Shown in pieces: positions 1 to 6,481 of a stretch of 8,705 nucleotides of DNA. A program made the position numbers and the translations under genes. The notes under the pieces are model-generated. The model was not told where the DNA came from and searched no databases. It saw nothing but the letters and a program-made list of their open reading frames with translations. How positions within the stretch are numbered: the first letter of the stretch is position 1; every line of letters begins with the position of its first letter. This DNA comes from Rhodospirillales bacterium (GTDB lineage Bacteria > Pseudomonadota > Alphaproteobacteria > Acetobacterales > Acetobacteraceae): contig JAGWOU010000052.1 of the NCBI GenBank assembly GCA_028870815.1, forward strand, positions 1 through 8,705. The letters are read 5' to 3'.

Positions 1-1
1 C

Positions 2-268
2 ATCATCTGGGCGACCGGTTTTCGTCAGGATTTTAACTGGCTCAAGGTCGACGCCTTTGACAAGAAAGGGGCGCCGATCCACCAACGCGGCCTGTCAAAG
101 GAACCAGATGTCTATTTCTTGGGCCTGCCTTGGCAATCCCGACGCGGGTCGTCCTTTCTCTGGGGGGTTTGGCACGACGCCAAGTACATCGCTGACCAGA
201 TCGCGATCCAACGGTTCTATCTTGAATACAATGGTGTGGCCGCTGTCATCCCTGCCGCTGCCGAATAA
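2..268 (+). CDS. Flavin-containing (class B) monooxygenase, C-terminal part only
   Basis: The window opens inside this gene; 88 codons remain before TAA at 266-268. Near the visible start is an ATGF motif in the context IIWATGFRQDF, the signature near the C-terminal end of class B flavin monooxygenases (FMO/CzcO-like, FAD and NADPH dependent). It is followed by a stretch with YFLGLPWQ and a WGVWHDAKYIADQI tail typical of that family. The Rossmann motifs must lie upstream of the window. A Shine-Dalgarno for the next gene starts four bases after the stop, so it probably heads or belongs to the same operon. If the downstream dehydrogenase handles histamine, this enzyme could hydroxylate the imidazole ring of imidazole acetate; that role is inference only. 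The family call is fairly firm, the substrate unknown. Confidence 0.8.
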   Translation: MIWATGFRQDFNWLKVDAFDKKGAPIHQRGLSKEPDVYFLGLPWQSRRGSSFLWGVWHDAKYIADQIAIQRFYLEYNGVAAVIPAAAE

Positions 269-285
269 CCCAAGGAGCAAGGGCA

Positions 286-461
286 GTGGCACTTACCCGT
301 ATTCGCAAGTTCAACACCTCCGACACATACCCTGAGCAGAACCTCGACAACGACCTATGTCAGGCAGTGGTCACCCAGTATGGCAAAACCGTCTGGCTCG
401 TCCCGAATGGCTTGTCGAAATCGACGGTACCGCTGTGATTCGGGAAGTGCGTCAATCGTGA
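286..461 (+). pseudogene. RidA (YjgF/UK114) family imine deaminase, broken by an internal deletion and frameshift
   Basis: A strong AAGGAG (272-277) sits 8 bases before a GTG at 286. From there the frame reads a RidA-like N-terminus (LTRIRKFNTSDTYPEQ, then DNDLCQAVV and GKTVWL) to about 399. It then runs out of frame and stops at TGA 436-438. The family's C-terminal end (LARPEWLVEIDGTAVI) is present in a different frame from 393 to the TGA at 459-461. The two segments overlap on 393-399. About half of a normal protein of roughly 115-135 residues is missing between them, so the trimer and active-site core cannot form. RidA proteins hydrolyse reactive enamine/imine intermediates, which fits a neighbouring amine dehydrogenase. 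A sequencing or assembly deletion is the main alternative. Confidence 0.75.
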
Positions 462-512
462 CTTTCTCCATCGTTGCCCGCTACGCTGCTATTGGACAGA
501 AAGTTTGAGTGA

Positions 513-541
513 TTGACCCTCACAAAACTCCATCCCATAAC
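513..541 (+). promoter_or_regulatory. Possible sigma-70 type promoter ahead of the aldehyde dehydrogenase
   Basis: TTGACC at 513-518 and CATAAC at 536-541 are separated by exactly 17 bases and match the -35 (5 of 6) and -10 (4 of 6) consensus. The expected start of transcription, near 548, would leave a short leader carrying AGGAAG (564-569) 8 bases before the ATG at 578. This is the only gap of more than 100 bases within the left operon, so a second promoter here is plausible. The match is by eye only. Confidence 0.35.
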
Positions 542-577
542 ATGCCCAGCGATCAATAACAGCAGGAAGTAAACCAA

Positions 578-2074
578 ATGCTGGATCTCACTCACCAGGA
601 CTGGCGATCGAAAGCCGAATCGCTAAAATTCCGAAGCCAAGCCTTTATCAACGGCAAGTTCACTAATGCTGTTTCAGGCAAGACCTTCGACAGCATCAAC
701 CCCGCCACCGGTACAGTACTGGCCAGCGTAGCTGAATGCGACGCAACGGATGTTGACTTGGCCGTGGCTGCAGGGCGGCGTGCCTTCGAAGACAGGCGCT
801 GGTCCGGCATGGCGCCGGGCGACCGCAAGGCGGTACTGCTCAAACTGGCAGACCTGATCCGGGCCAATGTCGAGGAACTGGCGCTGCTTGACTGTCTCGA
901 CATGGGTAAAACGATCACCGACGCCTTGACCATCGATGCGCCAGGCTCGGCCCATTTCTTCCAATGGTATGCAGAGGCCATCGACAAGGTTTATGATGAG
1001 GTGGCCCCGACTGGCCCTGGCAATCTGGCGCTGGTACGCCGCGTACCGCTGGGGGTTATAGGGGCGGTGGTACCCTGGAACTTCCCGCTCGACATGGCAA
1101 CTTGGAAGGCCGCCGCCGCACTGGTTGCAGGCAACTCGGTGGTATTGAAACCAGCGGAGCAATCGCCGCTCTCTGCGCTGCGCTTGGCGGAATTGGCCGC
1201 TGAGGCCGGCGTGCCGGATGGCGTGTTCAATGTGGTGCCCGGTTATGGCGCGACGGCAGGCAAGGCGCTGGGATTGCATATGGATGTGGATTGTCTGGCC
1301 TTCACCGGATCGACCGCCACGGGCAAGCGATTCATGGAGTATTCCGGGCAATCCAATCTGAAACAGGTTTGGCCGGAAACCGGTGGCAAGAGTCCGAACA
1401 TCGTCTTCGCCGATTGTGGAAATCTCGACGCTGCGGCGGACATGGCGGCCTTCGGTATCTTCTTCAACCAGGGTGAGGTTTGTTCAGCCAATTCGCGCCT
1501 CTACGTCGAACGTTCGATCAAGGACGTGTTGGTGGAAAAGCTGATCGCCAGGGCGCAAGGGATGCAGCCGGGCGATCCGCTCGATCCTGCATCGAAGATG
1601 GGCGCTATCGTCGATGAAAAACAGACCCAAGGCATCATGAGATTTATCGATCATGGCAAAGCCAGCGCCAATCTCGTGACAGGTGGCGAACGAGTGCAGA
1701 TTAACGGCAAGGGATGCTTCGTCCAGCCGACCATCTTCTCCGATGTGGCCCATGACAATCCGCTGGCTCGTGACGAGATATTTGGCCCCGTACTCTCGAT
1801 TATTCCCTTCGACCGAGAGGAAGAGGCGGTGACAATGGCCAACGACTCAATCTACGGGCTTGCTGCTTCTATATGGACCGATGACCTCAGCCGTGCTTGC
1901 CGCGTGTCTGACCGGCTCAACGTGGGCACGGTCTCGGTTAACACCGTCGATGCTTTGTCTGCACAAACACCTTTTGGCGGCATGAAGCAGTCAGGCTTTG
2001 GCCGAGATCTGTCGCTACATTCCTTCGACAAGTACACCGCCCTGAAAACCACGTGGATCAAATACAAACTCTGA
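578..2074 (+). CDS. NAD(P)-dependent aldehyde dehydrogenase, PuuC-like
   Basis: This 498-residue protein is full length for the aldehyde dehydrogenase superfamily and resembles E. coli PuuC (gamma-glutamyl-aminobutyraldehyde dehydrogenase) along its whole length. Visible motifs are PWNFP (166-170, cofactor channel), FTGST (242-246, nucleotide binding), general-base Glu267 in PETGGK, catalytic Cys302 in NQGEVC and EIFGP (400-404). A Pro stands at 266 where Leu is usual, a mild oddity. AGGAAG lies 8 bases before the ATG. It oxidises an aldehyde to the acid in the cytoplasm. With an amine dehydrogenase two genes downstream, the likely substrate is the aldehyde that enzyme makes, possibly imidazole acetaldehyde; that is inference. 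The stop overlaps the next start (TGATG), suggesting translational coupling. Family certain, substrate not. Confidence 0.93.
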   Translation: MLDLTHQDWRSKAESLKFRSQAFINGKFTNAVSGKTFDSINPATGTVLASVAECDATDVDLAVAAGRRAFEDRRWSGMAPGDRKAVLLKLADLIRANVEELALLDCLDMGKTITDALTIDAPGSAHFFQWYAEAIDKVYDEVAPTGPGNLALVRRVPLGVIGAVVPWNFPLDMATWKAAAALVAGNSVVLKPAEQSPLSALRLAELAAEAGVPDGVFNVVPGYGATAGKALGLHMDVDCLAFTGSTATGKRFMEYSGQSNLKQVWPETGGKSPNIVFADCGNLDAAADMAAFGIFFNQGEVCSANSRLYVERSIKDVLVEKLIARAQGMQPGDPLDPASKMGAIVDEKQTQGIMRFIDHGKASANLVTGGERVQINGKGCFVQPTIFSDVAHDNPLARDEIFGPVLSIIPFDREEEAVTMANDSIYGLAASIWTDDLSRACRVSDRLNVGTVSVNTVDALSAQTPFGGMKQSGFGRDLSLHSFDKYTALKTTWIKYKL

Positions 2075-2370
2075 TGCGCTGCGCGTCCGATGCCCAAAAC
2101 TACAAATCACGCTGCCCGTATGTCGAACATGTCGAAATCCCCCGGATGGAGGACATCGCGCGCTTCAAGGAAATCAGCGCCGGTAAGTTTGCGGATATCG
2201 TGATTCTCGAGAATGATCCTCTGGCACAGGACCCGCAAACCATCCCCGCCCTGAACGTTACGGCCACGCTCGTCGGCGGCAAGCTCGTCTACGGCACATT
2301 GCCCGGTTATTCGCACGTGACGCCTGAATTACAAATCGCCCGAAAAGAACGAGACCAATCCTATGCGTAA
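2074..2370 (+). pseudogene. Amidohydrolase (YtcJ-like) remnant, N-terminus and middle lost
   Basis: The frame opens at an ATG overlapping the aldehyde dehydrogenase stop and encodes 98 residues. Two separate pieces of a YtcJ-type metal-dependent amidohydrolase (normally about 540-560 residues) are recognisable. One is the metal-ligand histidine region, VEHVEIPRMEDIARFKE (residues 17-33). The other is the C-terminal closing strand, AGKFADIVILENDP and LVGGKLVYG (36-74). In family members these lie far apart, so the gene lost its start and also an internal block near 2170-2182, this time in frame. No catalytic site remains. The end overlaps the next start within ATGCGTAA, so the fragment may still be translated and couple the flanking genes. 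The intact ancestor may have opened a ring or amide in this pathway. An adapted small protein is less likely than decay. Confidence 0.7.
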
Positions 2371-4447
2371 CCCCAACTACGATATCCTGTTTGAATCGCA
2401 AGCCATCGGCCCGCTAACCGCCAAGAACCGTTTCTACCAAGTGCCGCATTGCAACGGCGGCGGCTATCGCGACCCTTCGGCGGTTGCCGCGATGCGCGGC
2501 ATCAAATCCGAAGGCGGCTGGGGCGTGATCTTCACCGAACAGACCGAGATGCACCAGACATCGGAGATTACCCCTTTCATCGAACTGCGCCTTTGGGAGG
2601 ATGCGGATATTCCCTCCCTCCGCCGCATGTCCGATGCCATGAAATCCCACGGCGCGCTGGCGGGCATTCAGCTCGCCTATTCCGGCATTAACGGTCCGAA
2701 TCTCTACACCAAGGAAATTCCGCTCGCCCCCTCCGCGCTGCCTATCCGCACTTTCACCAACGATCCCGTGCAGGCGCGGGCAATGGATAAGAGCGACATC
2801 AAAAACCTTCGGCGCTGGTTCGTGAACGCGGCAAAACGTTGCAAAATCGCTGGGTTTGACCTCATCTGCCTCTACGGTGCGCATGGCTTTGGTGTGTTTC
2901 AGCATTTCCTTTCCCGCGCCACCAATCAACGCACGGATGAATACGGCGGCAGCCTGGAAAACCGCGCGCGTTTCGTGAACGAGGTCATTGCGGACATCCG
3001 CGATGCCGTGGGCGATACGATGGCCATCACTCTGCGCGTCAGCCTGGACGAAACGATCGGCGATCTAGGCTTCTCCAATGCTGAGGTTCATGACTTTATC
3101 GCGATGAACAAGGACCTTCCTGATCTGTGGGATTTGGCGCATGGCACATGGGAGGATTGCTCCGGGCCATCGCGCTTCAAAGAGGAAGCAGCGCAGGAGC
3201 TTCTGGTGAAAGGCATTCGGGATCTCACCTCCAAGCCCGTGGTGGGGGTAGGACGTTTCACCTCACCGGATGTTATGGCCCGCCTCGTCCGTCAGGGCGT
3301 GCTGGATTTCATTGGCTGCGCCCGACCCTCCATCGCGGACCCGTTCCTGCCGCGCAAGATTGACGAAGGACGGGAGGACGACATTCGCGAATGCATCGGC
3401 TGCAATATCTGCATCACCGGAGATATGACGATGTCCGTCAGCCGTTGCACGCAGAACCCCACCTTCATGGAGGAATGGCGCCGAGGGTGGCACCCGGAAA
3501 AAATCGCTGAGAAAGGGACTTCGGAGAATGTTCTGGTTATCGGCTCCGGCCCCGCCGGGCTGGAAGCGGCACGGGCCTTAAGCCTGCGCGGTTACGATGT
3601 CGCCATAGCCGAAGCGAAGGAGAGTTTCGGGGGGCGCGTGGCGCGCGAACGCTTGCTTCCCGGCCTCTCTGCCTGGGGGCGGGTGATGGATTACCGCCTG
3701 TACCAACTGGGCCAGCGCCCGAACGTGCAAATGTATCCGGGCTCGGAGTTGGGCGTTGAGGAGGTTCTGGAATTCGGCTTTCAGAATATCTGCATCGCCA
3801 CTGGCAGCGTCTGGCGGGCGGATGGTGTGGCACGTCAGCATGTGGTGCCCATGCCAGTTCGCGGCAACCTGCCTGTTTTTACACCCGACGACATCATGGA
3901 TGGCCGCCTGCCCACCGGGCGCGTGGTGCTGTTCGACGACGATCATTACTACATGGGCGGCGTCCTCGCCGAACGTCTGGCCCAGGCGAGCTGCGAGGTG
4001 ATTCTGGTTACACCTTCCGCCCATGTTTCGGACTGGACGCGCAACACGCTGGAACAAGCCGCAATCCATCGGCGCCTGATTGAGACCGGAGTGAAGATCC
4101 TGCTGAATACCGGCATCACGGAAATCCGCGCCGACGGGGTGGAGACGAATTGCGCCTATACCGACGCGCGAAATGTGCTGGAGGCGAACGCGCTGGTCAT
4201 GGTCGCCTCGCGCCAAGCCAATGATGGTCTTTACCATCAACTTCGGGCGCGGCAAGCGGATTGGGCGGATGCCGGCATCAACTCCGTCCAGCTCATCGGC
4301 GATGCCGCCGCCCCCGGCCCCATAGCCTGGGCCGTCTTTGCCGGACATCGCTATGCGCGGGAACTGGATACCGGAGTTTGGACCGAGGAATGGGGCGACA
4401 CGCTCAGCTTCCGTCGTGAAGTCATAGCCCTCTCGCCGGATTTGTAA
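2363..4447 (+). CDS. Trimethylamine-dehydrogenase-family flavoprotein, probably histamine dehydrogenase-like
   Basis: The 694 residues align with trimethylamine dehydrogenase (TMADH) throughout. Domain 1 is an FMN TIM barrel with Cys30 in YQVPHC, the 6-S-cysteinyl-FMN attachment site. The catalytic triad appears as Tyr171, His174 and Asp265. The 4Fe-4S cluster ligands are Cys344, 347, 350 and 362. Domain 2 has a dinucleotide fold (VIGSGPAGLEAARAL, about 392-406) and an ADP-binding C-terminal part with LIGDAAAPG. TMADH's aromatic cage is changed: Tyr60 is Gln60, Ser74 is Glu74, Trp105 is Ala105 and Trp355 is Asp354. As I recall, Gln and Asp at the first and last sites mark histamine dehydrogenase, which yields imidazole acetaldehyde and ammonia. 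Electrons probably go to an ETF-like carrier not in the window. The start overlaps the preceding fragment by 8 bases. Family near certain; histamine specificity inferred. Confidence 0.9.
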   Translation: MRNPNYDILFESQAIGPLTAKNRFYQVPHCNGGGYRDPSAVAAMRGIKSEGGWGVIFTEQTEMHQTSEITPFIELRLWEDADIPSLRRMSDAMKSHGALAGIQLAYSGINGPNLYTKEIPLAPSALPIRTFTNDPVQARAMDKSDIKNLRRWFVNAAKRCKIAGFDLICLYGAHGFGVFQHFLSRATNQRTDEYGGSLENRARFVNEVIADIRDAVGDTMAITLRVSLDETIGDLGFSNAEVHDFIAMNKDLPDLWDLAHGTWEDCSGPSRFKEEAAQELLVKGIRDLTSKPVVGVGRFTSPDVMARLVRQGVLDFIGCARPSIADPFLPRKIDEGREDDIRECIGCNICITGDMTMSVSRCTQNPTFMEEWRRGWHPEKIAEKGTSENVLVIGSGPAGLEAARALSLRGYDVAIAEAKESFGGRVARERLLPGLSAWGRVMDYRLYQLGQRPNVQMYPGSELGVEEVLEFGFQNICIATGSVWRADGVARQHVVPMPVRGNLPVFTPDDIMDGRLPTGRVVLFDDDHYYMGGVLAERLAQASCEVILVTPSAHVSDWTRNTLEQAAIHRRLIETGVKILLNTGITEIRADGVETNCAYTDARNVLEANALVMVASRQANDGLYHQLRARQADWADAGINSVQLIGDAAAPGPIAWAVFAGHRYARELDTGVWTEEWGDTLSFRREVIALSPDL

Positions 4448-4455
4448 TCGTCCTA

Positions 4456-4471
4456 GGCTCAGGACTCATAG
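4456..4471. repeat. Left terminal inverted repeat of the IS5/IS427 element
   Basis: Reads GGCTCAGGACTCATAG and matches the inverse complement of the right end at 13 of 16 positions. The bases overlap the transposase stop codon. It is preceded by TA of the presumed target duplication. Confidence 0.8.
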
Positions 4472-5078
4472 CCAGAACAGGACTGTAGCGGCGAGGGTGA
4501 TGGCGGCGCAGAATACCGTTGGGCATCTGTCGTAGCGCATGGCGACGCGTCGCCAATCCTTGAGTCTTCCGAACATGATCTCGATACGATTACGCCGTTT
4601 GTAGCGGCGTTTGTCGTATTTGACGGGTCAAGCACAGGATTTCCGCGACCTGCCCGGCGGTCATGAAAAAGCGCACGGGGCGGCCACTGGCGTCGGTGAC
4701 GGCATGCAGCTTCGTGTTCATGCCGCCTTTCGTGCGGCCAATCAGTCGTCCATGCCCCCGCAGACTCGAGGCCGTACGATGTGCCTTGAGGTACGTCGCG
4801 TCAATCATGGCGATCTGGGGTTCGGCACCAATCGCCGCAAGACCTTCCATCATCCGGGTGAACACGCCCATCGCGCCCCACCGCTTCCACCGATTGTAAA
4901 GTGCCTTGGGCGGGCCATAATCTTTCGGCGCGTCCCGACAGCGCAAACCATTGCGATTGACGAAGATGATACCGCTCAGAACACTCCGGTCATCAACTCT
5001 GGGCTTGCCATGGCTCTTCGGAAAATACGGCTCAAGCCGCGACATCTGCTCGTCCGTCAGCCAATACAAGTCGCTCAT
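4466..5078 (-). pseudogene. IS5/IS427-type DDE transposase, internal deletion plus frameshift
   Basis: The gene starts at 5078 (MSDLYWLTDEQ), with AGGAGA (5085-5090 on the complement) just upstream; an earlier in-frame ATG at 5126 lies in the repeat end and lacks this site. The N-terminal part carries the helix-turn-helix region (SGIIFVNRNGLRCRDAP) and the first catalytic Asp93 in MIDATYLKAHRTA. Identity breaks after TAGQV; the frame then reads unrelated residues to a stop at 4592-4590. The family C-terminus (PVKYDKRRYKRRNRIEIMFG, then GRLKDWRR to a TGA at 4468-4466) continues in another frame from about 4627, with the catalytic Glu at 4580-4582. The missing part, roughly 45 residues, includes the DRGYD motif and second catalytic Asp. 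The enzyme must be inactive. Confidence 0.87.
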
Positions 5079-5123
5079 ACTCAATCTCCTCGCGGAGTTT
5101 GAATCAGATCGATCAAACCAAAT

Positions 5124-5139
5124 CAATGGGTCCTGAACC
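5124..5139. repeat. Right terminal inverted repeat of the IS5/IS427 element
   Basis: Inverse complement reads GGTTCAGGACCCATTG, matching the left end at 13 of 16 positions. It is followed by TA (5140-5141). It lies upstream of the transposase start, as usual for the family. Confidence 0.8.
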
Positions 5140-5141
5140 TA

Positions 5142-5307
5142 GATGATGTAGCTGCGGTTGGTAAGAGATAGAATGATCACCTGCAGCCCGGGTAGCAGAT
5201 TGCCGAGAAAGAGTAGCATCAGGTGGTAACGGCGCAGGTCATGGCTAGAAGCAGGCTGCGGCTGTTCATGCGCTCCGGCGTAGGTCCACAGGAAACAAAA
5301 AGCACCG
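5142..5307. other. Unassigned spacer to the right of the IS element
   Basis: No gene is recognised. On the - strand one frame stays open for some 58 codons to a TAG at 5141-5139 and includes a hydrophobic run (LMLLFLGNLLPGLQVIILSL). It has no clear start or ribosome binding site and resembles nothing I can name. It may be the tail of a truncated membrane protein gene, or chance. Confidence 0.4.
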
Positions 5308-5466
5308 TCACGCCCGGTTCATATCCAAGCCACCGCATTTTTTCCGGGATAGGTAGGAGCTATTATCCGAAATTCTGGCTCTGCGGCATACCGCCTGGAC
5401 CGTCTTCCCATTACTTGTCTGAATTTGAATCTGCCGCAGTAGCACAACAATCCGCTCCACGCTCAT
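5308..5466 (-). pseudogene. Decayed IS3-family OrfA fragment (N-terminal helix-turn-helix part)
   Basis: Read on the - strand from an ATG at 5466, the frame gives 52 residues ending at TGA 5310-5308. The order VERIVVLLRQI, NGKTVQAVCRRARISD, then SRKKCGGLDMN follows the start of IS3-family OrfA proteins, which have EQIV.xLRQ, GKT..xACRxAGIS, YYRWRKxYGGL and then a leucine zipper. Several conserved aromatic residues are replaced (SYLSRKKCGG for YYRWRKKYGG), and the coiled-coil part and OrfB are absent. No matching inverted repeats were found, so only a remnant is left. It shows that this junction between two gene clusters has taken more than one insertion. Confidence 0.6.
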
Positions 5467-5627
5467 CCACTTCAGGCATACCAATGCCGCCTTTTTAAAC
5501 CGGCTTGTTTCATCACAACCAATTCAAAAATCCTCCGCACACCACTTCAACCAAAGGTAGTTTTACTATATTATCTCTATCCTACGTGTTGTTAATCGAA
5601 AGCCGCAATAAAGATGGAGGTTACATC
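5467..5627. other. AT-rich leader region of the dioxygenase gene
   Basis: This stretch lies between the IS3 remnant and the TTG start of the dioxygenase. It is visibly richer in A and T than its surroundings. TATATT at 5567-5572 could be a -10 box, but no convincing -35 box stands 16-18 bases upstream, so no promoter is claimed. The dioxygenase frame stays open back to 5505, but the derived residues (MFHHNQFKNPP onward) show no family similarity and look like leader. Confidence 0.4.
5616..5620 (+). promoter_or_regulatory. Shine-Dalgarno that selects the TTG start of the dioxygenase
   Basis: GGAGG at 5616-5620 is 7 bases before TTG at 5628. No comparable site precedes the upstream in-frame ATG at 5505, so the TTG is preferred as the start. 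Confidence 0.7.
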
Positions 5628-6446
5628 TTGAGCAAATCACTTCGGGTGAACCTTGATAAATTTAGTGCTGCCGATTACGAGGCATTTAGCACCGCTTATC
5701 AAAATGCGTCTCCCTACCCTCATCTTGTCTTGGAAGAACTGTTTCCCGCTGATGAGTTGCGCAATATCTTAAACGAATTCGGCAACTCATCGTCCTGCCG
5801 TTGGAGGGAATATCAAACCGCTCTTCAGAACAAACGCGGCACCGCGGCGAACACGACCCTTCCACCAAAAACGCAGGATTATTTTAATTTCCTATATTCT
5901 GGTCCGTTCATCAGATTCCTGTCTCGTATTACCGGAATAAAAAATCTGATCCCTGACCCGGAGTTGCATGGAGCGGGAATGCACGAAGTGGGAAGTGGTG
6001 GCCGTTTTCAGATTCACGTTGACTTTTTAAAGCATCCTAGAACCGGTCTTCGCAACCGACTTGCCGTCATCACTTATTTGAATGAAAAATGGACGGAGGA
6101 AGATGGCGGCGCGCTAGAGTTATGGCAGTTAACACCGCCACGCCGCGTTACCACTGTGCTTCCAGTCTTTGGCAGGACTGTGATTATGGAGCAATCCGAA
6201 GTTGCGGCCCACGGCCATCCCGCGCCCGTAAGGGAACAACGCTTGCGCCGAACGATAATCGCTTATTTTTACACAGCCGACATGCCTATAAAAAGCGAAA
6301 ACGACACGCTAGCAACGACATACGTGCAGCATTCAGGCTATTCTCTATCCCAACAGGCAGAGTTACAACTTCGCCGAGTGACGCCAAGGTTTATTCTAGA
6401 TGCGATCAAGATCATTCACAAAGCTTTTGGCTCTTTACGATACTAG
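5628..6446 (+). CDS. 2-oxoglutarate/Fe(II)-dependent dioxygenase (prolyl-4-hydroxylase-like fold)
   Basis: The protein is 272 residues from the TTG start. The double-stranded beta-helix is recognised by HEVGSGGRFQIHVDF, with iron ligands His130 and Asp132, then RLAVITYLNEKW and DGGALELW. The distal ligand is probably His195 in AAHGHPAPV, followed by Arg208 in RRTIIAYFYT, which would hold the 2-oxoglutarate carboxylate. This arrangement is typical of P4Hc-type bacterial oxygenases that hydroxylate small molecules, sugars or protein side chains. There is no signal peptide, so it is cytoplasmic. It stands alone on its strand and converges on the GT2-GH5 gene with only 35 bases between stop codons and no clear terminator hairpin. 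The neighbours suggest a role in modifying a surface glycan or its precursor, but the substrate cannot be read from the sequence. Confidence 0.85.
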   Translation: MSKSLRVNLDKFSAADYEAFSTAYQNASPYPHLVLEELFPADELRNILNEFGNSSSCRWREYQTALQNKRGTAANTTLPPKTQDYFNFLYSGPFIRFLSRITGIKNLIPDPELHGAGMHEVGSGGRFQIHVDFLKHPRTGLRNRLAVITYLNEKWTEEDGGALELWQLTPPRRVTTVLPVFGRTVIMEQSEVAAHGHPAPVREQRLRRTIIAYFYTADMPIKSENDTLATTYVQHSGYSLSQQAELQLRRVTPRFILDAIKIIHKAFGSLRY

Positions 6447-6481
6447 AACAGAAGAATGCACTTCATTTGGTAGCAAAAAAT

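Larger units (their letters stand above)
4456..5139 (-). mobile_element. IS5 family, IS427-type insertion sequence, internally deleted
   Basis: A 684-bp element bounded by imperfect 16-bp inverted repeats and flanked on both sides by TA (4454-4455 and 5140-5141), the short target duplication expected of IS427-type elements inserting at TA/CTAG. Its only gene is a defective transposase on the - strand. Complete relatives are, as I recall, around 830 bp, so roughly 150 bp is missing, matching the gap in the transposase. It sits 8 bp after the dehydrogenase stop and disrupts no recognisable gene. It could move only if a relative elsewhere supplied transposase. Confidence 0.85.

Noticed and set aside
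57..335. 92-codon + frame beginning at an ATG near the left edge
   Set aside because: It overlaps the monooxygenase tail and the RidA start in a different frame; both of those show protein family similarity and this one does not.
674..1351. 225-codon open frame on the - strand inside the aldehyde dehydrogenase gene
   Set aside because: It lies wholly antisense to a clear gene, has no family resemblance and reflects GC-rich codon bias.
3578..4348. 256-codon open frame on the - strand inside the TMADH-like gene
   Set aside because: Antisense shadow of a well-supported gene with conserved motifs on the + strand; no recognisable domain.
2363..4447. Naming the flavoprotein dimethylglycine demethylase (DgcA) or a dienoyl-CoA reductase
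   Set aside because: Those relatives lack the VPHC covalent-flavin cysteine as I recall, while this protein follows TMADH closely along its whole length.
5139..5319. Hydrophobic - strand frame ending beside the IS element
   Set aside because: It might be the end of a membrane protein gene, but there is no start, no ribosome binding site and no recognisable family, and part of it overlaps the IS3 remnant.
5505..5627. Upstream ATG as the start of the dioxygenase
   Set aside because: It would add 41 residues without family similarity, lacks a Shine-Dalgarno, and a strong GGAGG precedes the TTG at 5628.
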